Virus record (IMG/VR): IMGVR_UViG_3300049727_000336 | Span: 1-29,743 of that record | Length of the DNA stretch: 29,743 bases | Source: a virus | Direction: 5' to 3' (one strand) | Part shown: positions 22,041-28,627 of the stretch, piece after piece | Numbering within the stretch: position 1 is the stretch's first letter | Layout of the letters: the number at the start of each line of letters is the position of its first letter | The notes under the pieces: model-generated | The model's input: the letters and a program-made list of their open reading frames with translations, nothing else | The model's database searches: none | What the model was told of the DNA's origin: nothing | Made by a program: the position numbers and the translations under genes

Positions 22041-22472
22041 ATGAGGCCCAAGAAGAAGATCCTGCTGGTGGGCGCGAACGAAGACCACACCGGCGTTCTG
22101 AAGTTCCTGCTGGAGACACACCACTACGCCGCGACTACCGTTGTCAGCGCGGCTGAGGCTGAGCAGCATCTGCGCGCCGGTTTCTACGATCTGCTGCTCA
22201 TTGAGTATCCGCTCGAAAGCATCGAGCACCTGCTCGACCAGGCCTACGATCTCGACAGCACCATGCACAGCCTGGTCATCGCTCCCAAACTGCGCGAGCG
22301 GCCCGAGCTGCGGAACGCGAGCGCGGTGATGGTGGGCAACTACTGCTCGGCCGAGCTGCTGGAACGCATCAAGGTGCTCACCGCGCGCAAGCGCGGACCC
22401 AAGAAGTTCGGGCCGGCCATTGACCGCATGGTGGCGCTGGCTGCCCAGAATGCAGATAGGCGGACGGCATGA
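22041..22472 (+). CDS. Degenerate response-regulator receiver (pseudoreceiver)
   Basis: From ATG 22041 the product is 143 residues. It shows a CheY-like order: KKILLVGANEDHTGVLKFLLE (acid pair Glu14/Asp15), YDLLLIEYPL where the phospho-Asp would be but is Glu55, SLVIAPK with Ala81 in the usual Ser/Thr place, and VMVGNYCSAELLERIKVL with Asn100 in the usual Lys place. A basic tail ARKRGPKK follows. The fold call is by pattern. The Glu could mimic a permanently phosphorylated state. There is no output domain, so a partner protein or a host histidine kinase may be the target. Confidence 0.68.
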   Translation: MRPKKKILLVGANEDHTGVLKFLLETHHYAATTVVSAAEAEQHLRAGFYDLLLIEYPLESIEHLLDQAYDLDSTMHSLVIAPKLRERPELRNASAVMVGNYCSAELLERIKVLTARKRGPKKFGPAIDRMVALAAQNADRRTA

Positions 22473-22735
22473 GCTGTGAAAGCCACTGCAAGGAATGTCA
22501 GCAAGAGAAATACCGTGCGTTTTCTCTGGAGGAGTGGAAGCGTCTCGCCTCTCTGCCAAAACAATCCCGCATTGTAGTTTTTTTTGCATGGCTGCCGGTT
22601 CGTTGTCCTAAAACCAAGCGGTGGTTTTGGATGGAGCGCTGTATTAGGGTTTACGAGACTTGCTGCCGCATGAGCTATGTTGGCTGGCCCATATTGAAAT
22701 GGAACCTTGTACGCATCGAAAGGGAAAAAGCATGA
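22469..22735 (+). CDS. Cys-rich small early protein
   Basis: ATGA overlap start; 88 residues. The N-terminus CESHCKECQQEK (residues 3-14) and later Cys residues in RCPKTKRWFWMERCIRVYETCC form a probable metal-binding protein. It is rich in Trp, Arg and Lys. Its base composition is more AT-rich than that of its neighbours in places (for example a T8 run at 22579-22586), which may mean a recent arrival. No family is assigned. Confidence 0.55.
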   Translation: MSCESHCKECQQEKYRAFSLEEWKRLASLPKQSRIVVFFAWLPVRCPKTKRWFWMERCIRVYETCCRMSYVGWPILKWNLVRIEREKA

Positions 22736-22989
22736 CGGCCTTCGCCCAGGAACTGCGGCGCTGTAAGACTGTGCTGCTACTGCGCGCGGTGATCGACGCT
22801 GGCGGCAACCAGTGCACCGCGGCGCAGGCTGCCGGCGTGCACCGCAACACCGTCAACCGCCTGCTGCGCGGCGCGGGCTACGACATGAACAGCCTGAAGC
22901 ACCTGGCCAAAGCCCGCAACGCGGAAGCGCAGTGCAAGCAGCCCGCATCCGAGCAGGGAGCGAGCAACAAAGAAAGGCAAACGGCATGA
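22732..22989 (+). CDS. Fis-type HTH regulator
   Basis: ATGA overlap start; 85 residues. Residues ~5-48 (ELRRCKTVLLLRAVIDAGGNQ, then TAAQAAGVHRNTVNRLLR) fit the Fis-type HTH: a helix ending in GGN, then AA..G..R.T...L. The C-terminal part is Ala/Gln/Glu-rich. A single-domain Fis-like protein in the early operon is a candidate regulator of middle or late transcription. ATGA overlap with the ASCH gene. Confidence 0.75.
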   Translation: MTAFAQELRRCKTVLLLRAVIDAGGNQCTAAQAAGVHRNTVNRLLRGAGYDMNSLKHLAKARNAEAQCKQPASEQGASNKERQTA

Positions 22990-23555
22990 AAGCTCTGAGT
23001 GTGCGCGCGCCCTGGTGGTGGTTCATTCTCCACGCTGGAAAGAATATTGAGAACCGTGACTGGGGAACCGAGCGCCGGGGAACGATCTATCTGCATGCCG
23101 GCAAGTGGTGGAGCGCCTATGGCGTTAAGGCTGCGATCTATGAGGCTAATGGGATGGGGGCTCTTCCATTTGGACTCGTCTTTCCTTCCGATCGAGAGAT
23201 GATGCGCGCCGGATGCGGCTGCATCGTAGGCACCGTTGACATCGTGGATTGCGTGAAGCGCAGCGCTTCCCCATGGTTCACCGGAGAATATGGCCTCGTA
23301 CTCGCCAATCCGGTTGCATTTGCGCAGCCGATTCCATTTAAAGGCGCGCTTGGATTTTTTGAAGTGCCAGACAACATCATCATCTCAGGGGAGAACGATG
23401 GGAACCGAGTACAAGCGGCAGTGCCAGCTTCCAGGATGCAAGAACTCAGTGACGGGCCGAGCAAGGTTTTGCAGCGGCAAATGCCGGACGGCCGACTGGA
23501 AGGCGCGCAGCCAAAAAGCCGAGCCACAGATCTGCTGCCCTCAATGCGGTTATGA
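22986..23555 (+). CDS. ASCH-domain protein
   Basis: ATGA overlap start; 189 residues. Residues ~1-135 have the ASCH pattern: MKALSVRAPWWWFILHAGKN, then IENRDWGTERRGTIYLHAGK and a closing GALGFFEVPDN. ASCH domains bind RNA or nucleotides, and some members hydrolyse modified nucleosides such as N4-acetylcytidine. The reaction here is not known. The last ~50 residues are encoded in the region that also encodes the next protein in another frame, and they look unlike an ASCH tail. Confidence 0.78.
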   Translation: MKALSVRAPWWWFILHAGKNIENRDWGTERRGTIYLHAGKWWSAYGVKAAIYEANGMGALPFGLVFPSDREMMRAGCGCIVGTVDIVDCVKRSASPWFTGEYGLVLANPVAFAQPIPFKGALGFFEVPDNIIISGENDGNRVQAAVPASRMQELSDGPSKVLQRQMPDGRLEGAQPKSRATDLLPSMRL

Positions 23556-23607
23556 CCTGAGCAAAAAGCACCCAGGGCGGCCGCGCAAGGCGCCACAGGC
23601 AACGTAG
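23398..23607 (+). CDS. Small multi-cysteine zinc-finger protein
   Basis: ATG 23398 has GGGGAG 4 nt upstream; 69 residues. Cys pattern: CQLPGCKN, then FCSGKCR, then CCPQCG, enough for two zinc sites, followed by a Lys/Arg-rich end (SKKHPGRPRKAPQ). Its first 158 nt lie inside the ASCH gene, in another frame. The good ribosome site and the cysteine spacing favour this frame as the true coding one here. Confidence 0.65.
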   Translation: MGTEYKRQCQLPGCKNSVTGRARFCSGKCRTADWKARSQKAEPQICCPQCGYDLSKKHPGRPRKAPQAT

Positions 23608-23616
23608 GAGGACGCT

Positions 23617-24129
23617 ATGGACAAACCGATCACACCAGGCCAACTGAAACGCCTGCAGGTGCTCTACGGGCAGCTCGCGCGCCATACGCAGGAAGGCGCG
23701 GATCGCGAAGCCCGGCTGCGCTGGGCCTCGCAGCTCGTCCAGCGGCCGGTGAAGAGCTTCAGCGACCTCAGCCAGGCCGACGCGCTGCACCTGATCGACG
23801 GGCTGCAGGGCCAGCTCGGCATCAATGTCCCAGCCAAGCCCCGCCGGCGCCTCAGCCGCGAGGCTGCCTTCAAGGCCGGCACCGAAGGCCGCCGCGGCTT
23901 CGAGAGCCCGGAGATCACCTTGGCCGGTCCGAGCGAGCTGGCGCGGATCCAGTACGCGCTCGATCTGCTCGGCTGGAACCAGGCGCAGCTCGAAGGCTGG
24001 CTCAAATCGCCGCGCTCGCCGCTGGGCCGCAAGGCGTCGCCGCAGATCCGCACCCTGTTCGACGCCAACCGCGTCTGGTGGGCACTGAAGAAGATGGCCG
24101 TCGCTCGCGGCCTCTGGAAAGGGCGCTGA
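23617..24129 (+). CDS. Possible GemA-like (Mu gp16-type) early regulator
   Basis: ATG 23617 has GGAGG 6 nt upstream; 170 residues. Residues ~4-70 (ITPGQLKRLQVLYGQLARH, then RLRWASQLVQRPVKSFSDLSQADALHLIDGLQ) resemble the N-terminal part of GemA/DUF1018-like phage proteins. Those are helical, with a late K-S-F-x-D-L segment. A C-terminal helical part has Trp-rich LGWNQAQLEGWL. In Mu, gp16 (GemA) lies near the end of the early operon, just before mor, and affects host gene expression; this gene has that place too. The family call is tentative. Confidence 0.55.
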   Translation: MDKPITPGQLKRLQVLYGQLARHTQEGADREARLRWASQLVQRPVKSFSDLSQADALHLIDGLQGQLGINVPAKPRRRLSREAAFKAGTEGRRGFESPEITLAGPSELARIQYALDLLGWNQAQLEGWLKSPRSPLGRKASPQIRTLFDANRVWWALKKMAVARGLWKGR

Positions 24130-24130
24130 T

Positions 24131-24388
24131 ATGGCAAGGACAGGCTTCCGTATCCCCGATCAACTACTGCTGCCCTGGAGCCCGCGCTACTCTATCTCCG
24201 CGGCCCACGCGGCGCAAATGCTCGACACCTCCATCAACACGATCTGCCGCATGATCGAGGAGGGCACGCTGAAGGCCTACAAGGTGCGCCCGGACAAGCC
24301 CAACAGCCCCTGGCGCGTGAACTATGATTCCGTTGTGGCCCACGTCGAGAAGATCCACCAGGATAACGGCCTGGAGAAGAGGTTCTGA
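24131..24388 (+). CDS. Excisionase-type (MerR-like) HTH protein
   Basis: ATG 24131 follows the previous stop by 1 nt; 85 residues. Residues ~22-75 fit the small excisionase/MerR-like DNA-binding fold: YSISAAHAAQMLDTSINTICRMIEEGTLKAYKV, then WRVNYDSVVAHVEKI. It sits after the GemA-like gene, where Mu has mor, and so is a candidate middle activator or accessory factor. The function is inferred from the fold. Confidence 0.72.
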   Translation: MARTGFRIPDQLLLPWSPRYSISAAHAAQMLDTSINTICRMIEEGTLKAYKVRPDKPNSPWRVNYDSVVAHVEKIHQDNGLEKRF

Positions 24389-24389
24389 A

Positions 24390-24632
24390 ATGGCAAAGTG
24401 GACAAAAGAACCACCGACAACGACCGGCTTCTACTGGCACCGGCAAGACGAGCGCGACAGTAACCCGGAAATTCTTGAATTACATGATCACCAATTCTGG
24501 CGCGGGGATTCGCCCAGTCCTATTGATCCAGAATTGGTTGATATCGAAATCATGAAGGCATTCTTCGGTGAGTTTTGGGATGAGCCGATCCAACCGCCGC
24601 CTTCAACCTTGCCACCACCAGCCATCAACTAA
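24390..24632 (+). CDS. Last gene of the early operon, small acidic protein
   Basis: ATG 24390 follows the preceding stop by 1 nt; 80 residues. The sequence is acidic and aromatic (GFYWHRQDERDSNPEILELHD, then FWRGDSPSPIDPELVDIE) and ends in a Pro-rich tail (IQPPPSTLPPPAIN). No family is recognised. The 75-nt gap after it separates the early operon from the exported protein gene. Confidence 0.6.
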   Translation: MAKWTKEPPTTTGFYWHRQDERDSNPEILELHDHQFWRGDSPSPIDPELVDIEIMKAFFGEFWDEPIQPPPSTLPPPAIN

Positions 24633-24695
24633 ATCAGCAAGTATCCCACCTCTCCCGCGTCTTCCCCTTGCACCGCAGCGCGCGCGTAATCTGGC

Positions 24696-24701
24696 TAGCC
24701 T
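24696..24701 (+). promoter_or_regulatory. Possible -10 element of a leaderless promoter
   Basis: TAGCCT lies 6 nt before the ATG at 24708. No ribosome site precedes this ATG, so transcription may start at or next to the A of ATG, giving a leaderless mRNA. Only T, A and the last T fit the consensus and no clear -35 is seen, so the support is weak. Confidence 0.3.
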
Positions 24702-24707
24702 ACTACC

Positions 24708-27700
24708 ATGCGCGCCCGTCTCTTGCTTGCCCTGCCTCTCCTTGTCTGCTCTGCGCTCCATGCGCAATCGCAATACGCGGCCTTCGTCGCCAACAACATT
24801 ACCGACATGGCCGGCAATAAGCTGGCCAGCGGCACCATCACCTTCAGACCGGTGCTCACGCCCACGTCGTCGCTGCCTGCCTCTCCGCGTCTCACTGGCG
24901 GTGGCCGCGCCATCCCGCTGCCGATCACCTTCAAGGTCGTTGCCGGCGTCGCGTCGGCCACCTATGGCACCATGCAGCTTCTCGACGTGACCCAGGCCAA
25001 CCCGGCCAACTTCTGCTACGCCAGCACTATCCACGACAACAACTCCGGCGCGACCTGGAACCCGGACCCCTGCCTGCAGCCTGCGTACAACGCGAGCTGG
25101 TGCACAGTGACCGCGGGCGTGACCTCCTGCGATTACGGCCAATACCTTCCTTCCGGCACTCCCGGCGCCCTGGTCTCCTCGGGACCTCCGGGCGCTGCCG
25201 GCGCGGGTTATATCAGCGGCCTCAGTTCCAACGGAAGCAACGGCATCAACGTCGCTGGCGCCGTCGCGGCTAACACAATCGCATCCGCTTCGACATTTTC
25301 CACTTGGAACTTCGCTGCTGGCTATAATGGCGCCATCTGCGACGGAATTACCGACGATACCAACGCCTTCAACGCGCTGCTGGGCGTTGTTGCTGCTGCT
25401 GGAGGTGGAACTGTAAAGGTAATCGGTACCTGCCTTTTCAACTCTCCACAGAATCGCCCTATCATCATCCCGACAGACGGCTCAGGACTATGGGCTGTAC
25501 CTATAAACGGAACCTGCCCTATTCCTCCCCTTGTGCCAATGGATGTGATAAGCGGTGTGCCACAAGCAACCGCCGCAATTGTTGACCCCGGCTACTGCCC
25601 AGTCCCGCCGACGACGTGGAGCATTGTTGCTGTTGGCACCACGGCGCACCTTGGCACCGGCGCGTCCTTTATGGCAGGAACATGGCTCAACGGCGGATTG
25701 CAGAGCGGAACTTTCTCAGGCGGCACTGGCTATACAACAACCAACAGCAATGCTGTGAGCATATCGATTGTTGGGCTGGGGCCATCGTTTGGCGGTGGCT
25801 ATGCAGGCCTGAATGCCCATGGGCCATCGATCATGGACATCCGTACTCCAGCGCTGTTTGCTAAGATTATGGCGCTCGGCGCAAATAACTTCTCGCTAAA
25901 GAACATTTTCATCAAGGACTCTGGAACTGATTGCACTCCGTTCGTTTTGGCTACCGGAGCAAACGCTGATATTGGCGGCGTAACATTTTCAGGCACACAT
26001 GGAAATGCTAGTTCCTGTAATGAGGGAATCATCTTTGGCGGCACAATCAATGCAGCCCTGAACAGCCCAAATGGCGCCTTTCTCGGATACGGCACCACGA
26101 GAGTGGTACATAACTGGTTTGACAAAATCAGGGTCGCGGGTTGGTTTCGTGATGGTACGAATTCGATATTATGGGCCGACAACGAATACGAATCCACGTC
26201 AGGTGTACCCTCTGCGATGCCATCCTCGCCGGGATTGACCAGCGGGTTTCCGGCCTACTGCCCGATTATGAGCGATTCTACAGTTGCGCAGACTTACAAA
26301 AACCTACTGCGGGGCAACCTGTTTGAATCGGTATATGTGCCTTATGACATCTGCCAGATCGGTTCGTCGGTCAACAGCATCATCAATCAGGGCAATTCCG
26401 TCTGGGACACCCATTTAGTCGGAAATATCTTCATCGCCGAACATTTCACAAGCGGTTCATCGACTACCTATGAGTGCGATGGATGTTCCATAAACAGTGA
26501 CGGCAACCGCGCCATTGCACAGCTAACGGTCTCTGGGTCTTCACCGTCGATCACTGTCACAGGCGTAACTCTGCTCACTCCAGGAGCGGGAGCATCGACC
26601 ACCGTGAACTCGGTCATTCAGTTCATCGCTAACGGTGTCTCTTGCGGGTATGCGATAGCCACGAACACCGCGGGAGCGTTGAGTGCTCCGGTCATTCAGG
26701 TAGCAGGACCCTGCGCCACCACTCCTGTCGCCGTGGTGGTTGGTCCTAATACGGTTTACTCCAGCCACGAGATGAATCTCTACAACGGACTTGGCACAAC
26801 TACTTATCACGGGTTGGGAAACGGAACAGTATACGGATCGACGACATTTGTCGGGAATGCTCTGCCGAGCGGGGGTGCCCCAATTATAGTGAGGCCCAAT
26901 GACCCTCCAACCAGCACAAGCGCGGACTCGTTTATCATCGGCAACTCCCCCTACGACCCAACCTGCCCTGGTAATAATCTCTTCACGCAACTCTATACAG
27001 GAGCTTTAGCACTCAAGGCTTGTACTGGAGAGTCCTATGTGACCTTCACCAACAGCGGCAGCACAGATAGCTTTGTGGCTGGCTCGAATGGCAGCATCAC
27101 AGAGACAGGTCACAGTATAGACATTACTGCTGGAACCGGACTCGCCATCAACCTGCATTCACCTTTACTTGTAGTCGCTGGCAACTCGCTGAACCTGCAA
27201 AGCACGACGACTCCTCTGCTGCTAAATAGCAGTGCTGGAACAGCCGGCCAGGTTATGACTTCTGCTGGTCCTGGTGCAACTCCAACGTGGGCGGCGGCAG
27301 GTTCAGGTGTCACCCAAATCACAGGACCTTCTGGCGTTGTTACAGGGCCTACCACCTTTACCGGCAACGGAGTAACTCAGGCTGGTAGCACTTTCACTTT
27401 TGGTAGTGGTGGCTGGTTTAGTGGGCTGGTAGAGGACACTGGCTGTTGCACTGTTTCAACTAGCCTACTGGTCCCGAATGGAAACATCTACACGACATGT
27501 GTTAGTTCGACCTCCTCATATGGGGCTGTCTCCGCGACTTCACCACTGACTGCTGTATCGCTATCGGCAGCGACCAGCGGGGACTGTGCTGGATGGTATG
27601 GAGTAACTCCAGCTTACTTCTCTACTGGCCAGCCTATTCTATATTGGACGATCAACTACGTAACGAGCGCGGACTACGGAAATGACCGCATCTGGATGGG

Positions 27701-28085
27701 GTTAGCATCGCCTGAAACTGGCGGGTGCTCTTATACAGTAATCGACGCGACGGACACCCCTACAACCTGCGCTGTGGCTGCGATACGCTTCAGCACGTCT
27801 GCCTCCGACACTTATTACACCGGCGTGACCTGCAACGGCTCGGCTTGCACTTACACTCCAATTGGCGTGAGCCCGGCTACAAGTATTGTGCCAATGAGCG
27901 TGGCGATCAACTCAGGCAGTGTAACTTTCACTGTGAATGGGACCAGTGTGACCAGCACAACCACGCTGCCTCCCACAAGCGCTCTGATGTACAGCCTTTT
28001 CTTGAATACCACTCTGTCAAACACGGCGCGGTACTTGCTGCTGGGGCACATTCATGGCGTGTATCAGAGCGGTAGGGCTAACTAA
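24708..28085 (+). CDS. Exported beta-helix / tail-fibre-like protein
   Basis: The 1125-residue product has a clear Sec signal peptide (LLLALPLLVCSALHAQ, cleavage near residue 20). Next comes an appendage-like domain to ~130 (ASGTITFRP, then NPANFCYASTIHD), a short Gly/Pro collagen-like stretch (GPPGAAGAG) and a pectate-lyase-3 type start at ~207-245 (ICDGITDDTNAFNALL, AAGGGTVKVIGTCLF). A long beta-helix-like part follows. Near 850 is a tail-fibre-type segment (SAGTAGQVMTSAGPGATPTW), then a Thr/Ser-rich C-terminal domain. Phage fibres normally lack signal peptides. It may be an exported surface protein made by the lysogen, or a host protein next to the prophage. No ribosome site is seen. Confidence 0.72.
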   Translation: MRARLLLALPLLVCSALHAQSQYAAFVANNITDMAGNKLASGTITFRPVLTPTSSLPASPRLTGGGRAIPLPITFKVVAGVASATYGTMQLLDVTQANPANFCYASTIHDNNSGATWNPDPCLQPAYNASWCTVTAGVTSCDYGQYLPSGTPGALVSSGPPGAAGAGYISGLSSNGSNGINVAGAVAANTIASASTFSTWNFAAGYNGAICDGITDDTNAFNALLGVVAAAGGGTVKVIGTCLFNSPQNRPIIIPTDGSGLWAVPINGTCPIPPLVPMDVISGVPQATAAIVDPGYCPVPPTTWSIVAVGTTAHLGTGASFMAGTWLNGGLQSGTFSGGTGYTTTNSNAVSISIVGLGPSFGGGYAGLNAHGPSIMDIRTPALFAKIMALGANNFSLKNIFIKDSGTDCTPFVLATGANADIGGVTFSGTHGNASSCNEGIIFGGTINAALNSPNGAFLGYGTTRVVHNWFDKIRVAGWFRDGTNSILWADNEYESTSGVPSAMPSSPGLTSGFPAYCPIMSDSTVAQTYKNLLRGNLFESVYVPYDICQIGSSVNSIINQGNSVWDTHLVGNIFIAEHFTSGSSTTYECDGCSINSDGNRAIAQLTVSGSSPSITVTGVTLLTPGAGASTTVNSVIQFIANGVSCGYAIATNTAGALSAPVIQVAGPCATTPVAVVVGPNTVYSSHEMNLYNGLGTTTYHGLGNGTVYGSTTFVGNALPSGGAPIIVRPNDPPTSTSADSFIIGNSPYDPTCPGNNLFTQLYTGALALKACTGESYVTFTNSGSTDSFVAGSNGSITETGHSIDITAGTGLAINLHSPLLVVAGNSLNLQSTTTPLLLNSSAGTAGQVMTSAGPGATPTWAAAGSGVTQITGPSGVVTGPTTFTGNGVTQAGSTFTFGSGGWFSGLVEDTGCCTVSTSLLVPNGNIYTTCVSSTSSYGAVSATSPLTAVSLSAATSGDCAGWYGVTPAYFSTGQPILYWTINYVTSADYGNDRIWMGLASPETGGCSYTVIDATDTPTTCAVAAIRFSTSASDTYYTGVTCNGSACTYTPIGVSPATSIVPMSVAINSGSVTFTVNGTSVTSTTTLPPTSALMYSLFLNTTLSNTARYLLLGHIHGVYQSGRAN

Positions 28086-28230
28086 GCGTGCCGGCGGCGT
28101 TCAACTACAAGAATGTGGTGCCTGGCTGCTGGCCAATTTTAGGGTTCAGAATGGGTGCTATTGGAAGGTCTATTCTCGCGCTGATGTGAGGCATTTTGAG
28201 ATGATCTTCCATTTTCCATAGATGAGCTAG

Positions 28231-28434
28231 ATGAGACTAAATTTTGGCACTTTGGAGTGGTTTACGTCGTGAGACTGATGCTTCTGATCGTGCTTTGACC
28301 CTTATCATCTGCAGCGATCTGAAGTTTTCCACATCGCTGCAGATCGCGGGATGACGGTGTGAGACTCGTGAGACTGAGATTCTAGTGGTCTACCGACTGA
28401 AATAAAGGGTTTAGCGGCGCATCGGCAGTCTCAC
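28231..28434. repeat. Cluster of five TGAGACT sites, candidate transposase-binding end
   Basis: Copies lie at 28231-28238 (atgagact), 28269-28276, 28359-28366 and 28368-28375 (gtgagact), with an inverted copy at 28427-28434 (agtctcac). I saw no comparable cluster elsewhere in the window. Mu-type ends carry several copies of a transposase site, which this pattern recalls. Binding is inference. Confidence 0.5.
28307..28344. repeat. Perfect 12-bp inverted repeat
   Basis: atctgcagcgat (28307-28318) and atcgctgcagat (28333-28344) are exact inverted copies with a 14-nt spacer, inside the TGAGACT cluster. No T-run follows on either strand, so it is not a typical terminator. It may be a protein-binding site at the phage end. 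Confidence 0.65.
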
Positions 28435-28613
28435 CACCACGAGTAGTGCAGCTTAATTCCTGCATCGCTCGATGGGGTTCTCATTGTGGAAAAGCGCCTT
28501 TGACCCTCGTCAATCCCGCCGATTCCCGCGACGGACCGTTACATCCCACCAGTGCAGAGTAATTCTGGTACTCACAACCACAGCCTGGCTCATCGCCCTA
28601 AGCCGCTCCGCTC

Positions 28614-28619
28614 TACAAT
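28614..28619 (+). promoter_or_regulatory. -10 element of ispE, probably leaderless
   Basis: TACAAT (five of six consensus matches) lies 8 nt before the ispE ATG at 28628. There is no ribosome site, so the transcript would start at or within 1-2 nt of the ATG. No good -35 is visible. Confidence 0.5.
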
Positions 28620-28627
28620 GAACCGGT

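Larger units (their letters stand above)
1..28450. mobile_element. Mu-like transposable prophage (left end outside window)
   Basis: A DDE transposase of MuA type, a MuB-like AAA ATPase, an HTH repressor and head genes in Mu order (gp27-like, large terminase, portal, MuF, protease/capsid) define a transposable prophage. Late genes run left from the central switch near 13.6 kb and early genes run right. The capsid gene is cut by the left edge, so tail genes and the left terminus are missing. The right limit is inferred: the last phage-like gene ends at 28085, repeated TGAGACT motifs cover 28231-28434, and host ispE begins at 28628. The exact terminus is not determined; 28450 is only a guess, because the minus strand there begins TGCACTACTC, with the 5'-TG typical of Mu-type ends. 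Confidence 0.85.
28086..28627. other. Non-coding region at the prophage-host junction
   Basis: This 542-nt stretch has no credible gene. From left to right it shows an AT-richer part with a tandem TAGATGAG pair (28219-28235), five copies of TGAGACT between 28232 and 28434, a 12-bp inverted repeat (28307-28344), an imperfect 15-bp direct repeat (28445-28459 and 28551-28565) and the ispE promoter. It is the most likely place for the prophage right end. Confidence 0.6.

Noticed and set aside
28307-28344. Inverted repeat considered as a terminator for the exported protein gene
   Set aside because: It lies about 220 nt after the stop and no T-run follows on either strand.
28445-28565. Integrase-type attachment site
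   Set aside because: There is no integrase gene and no tRNA gene. A DDE transposase is present, so a short target duplication is expected instead.
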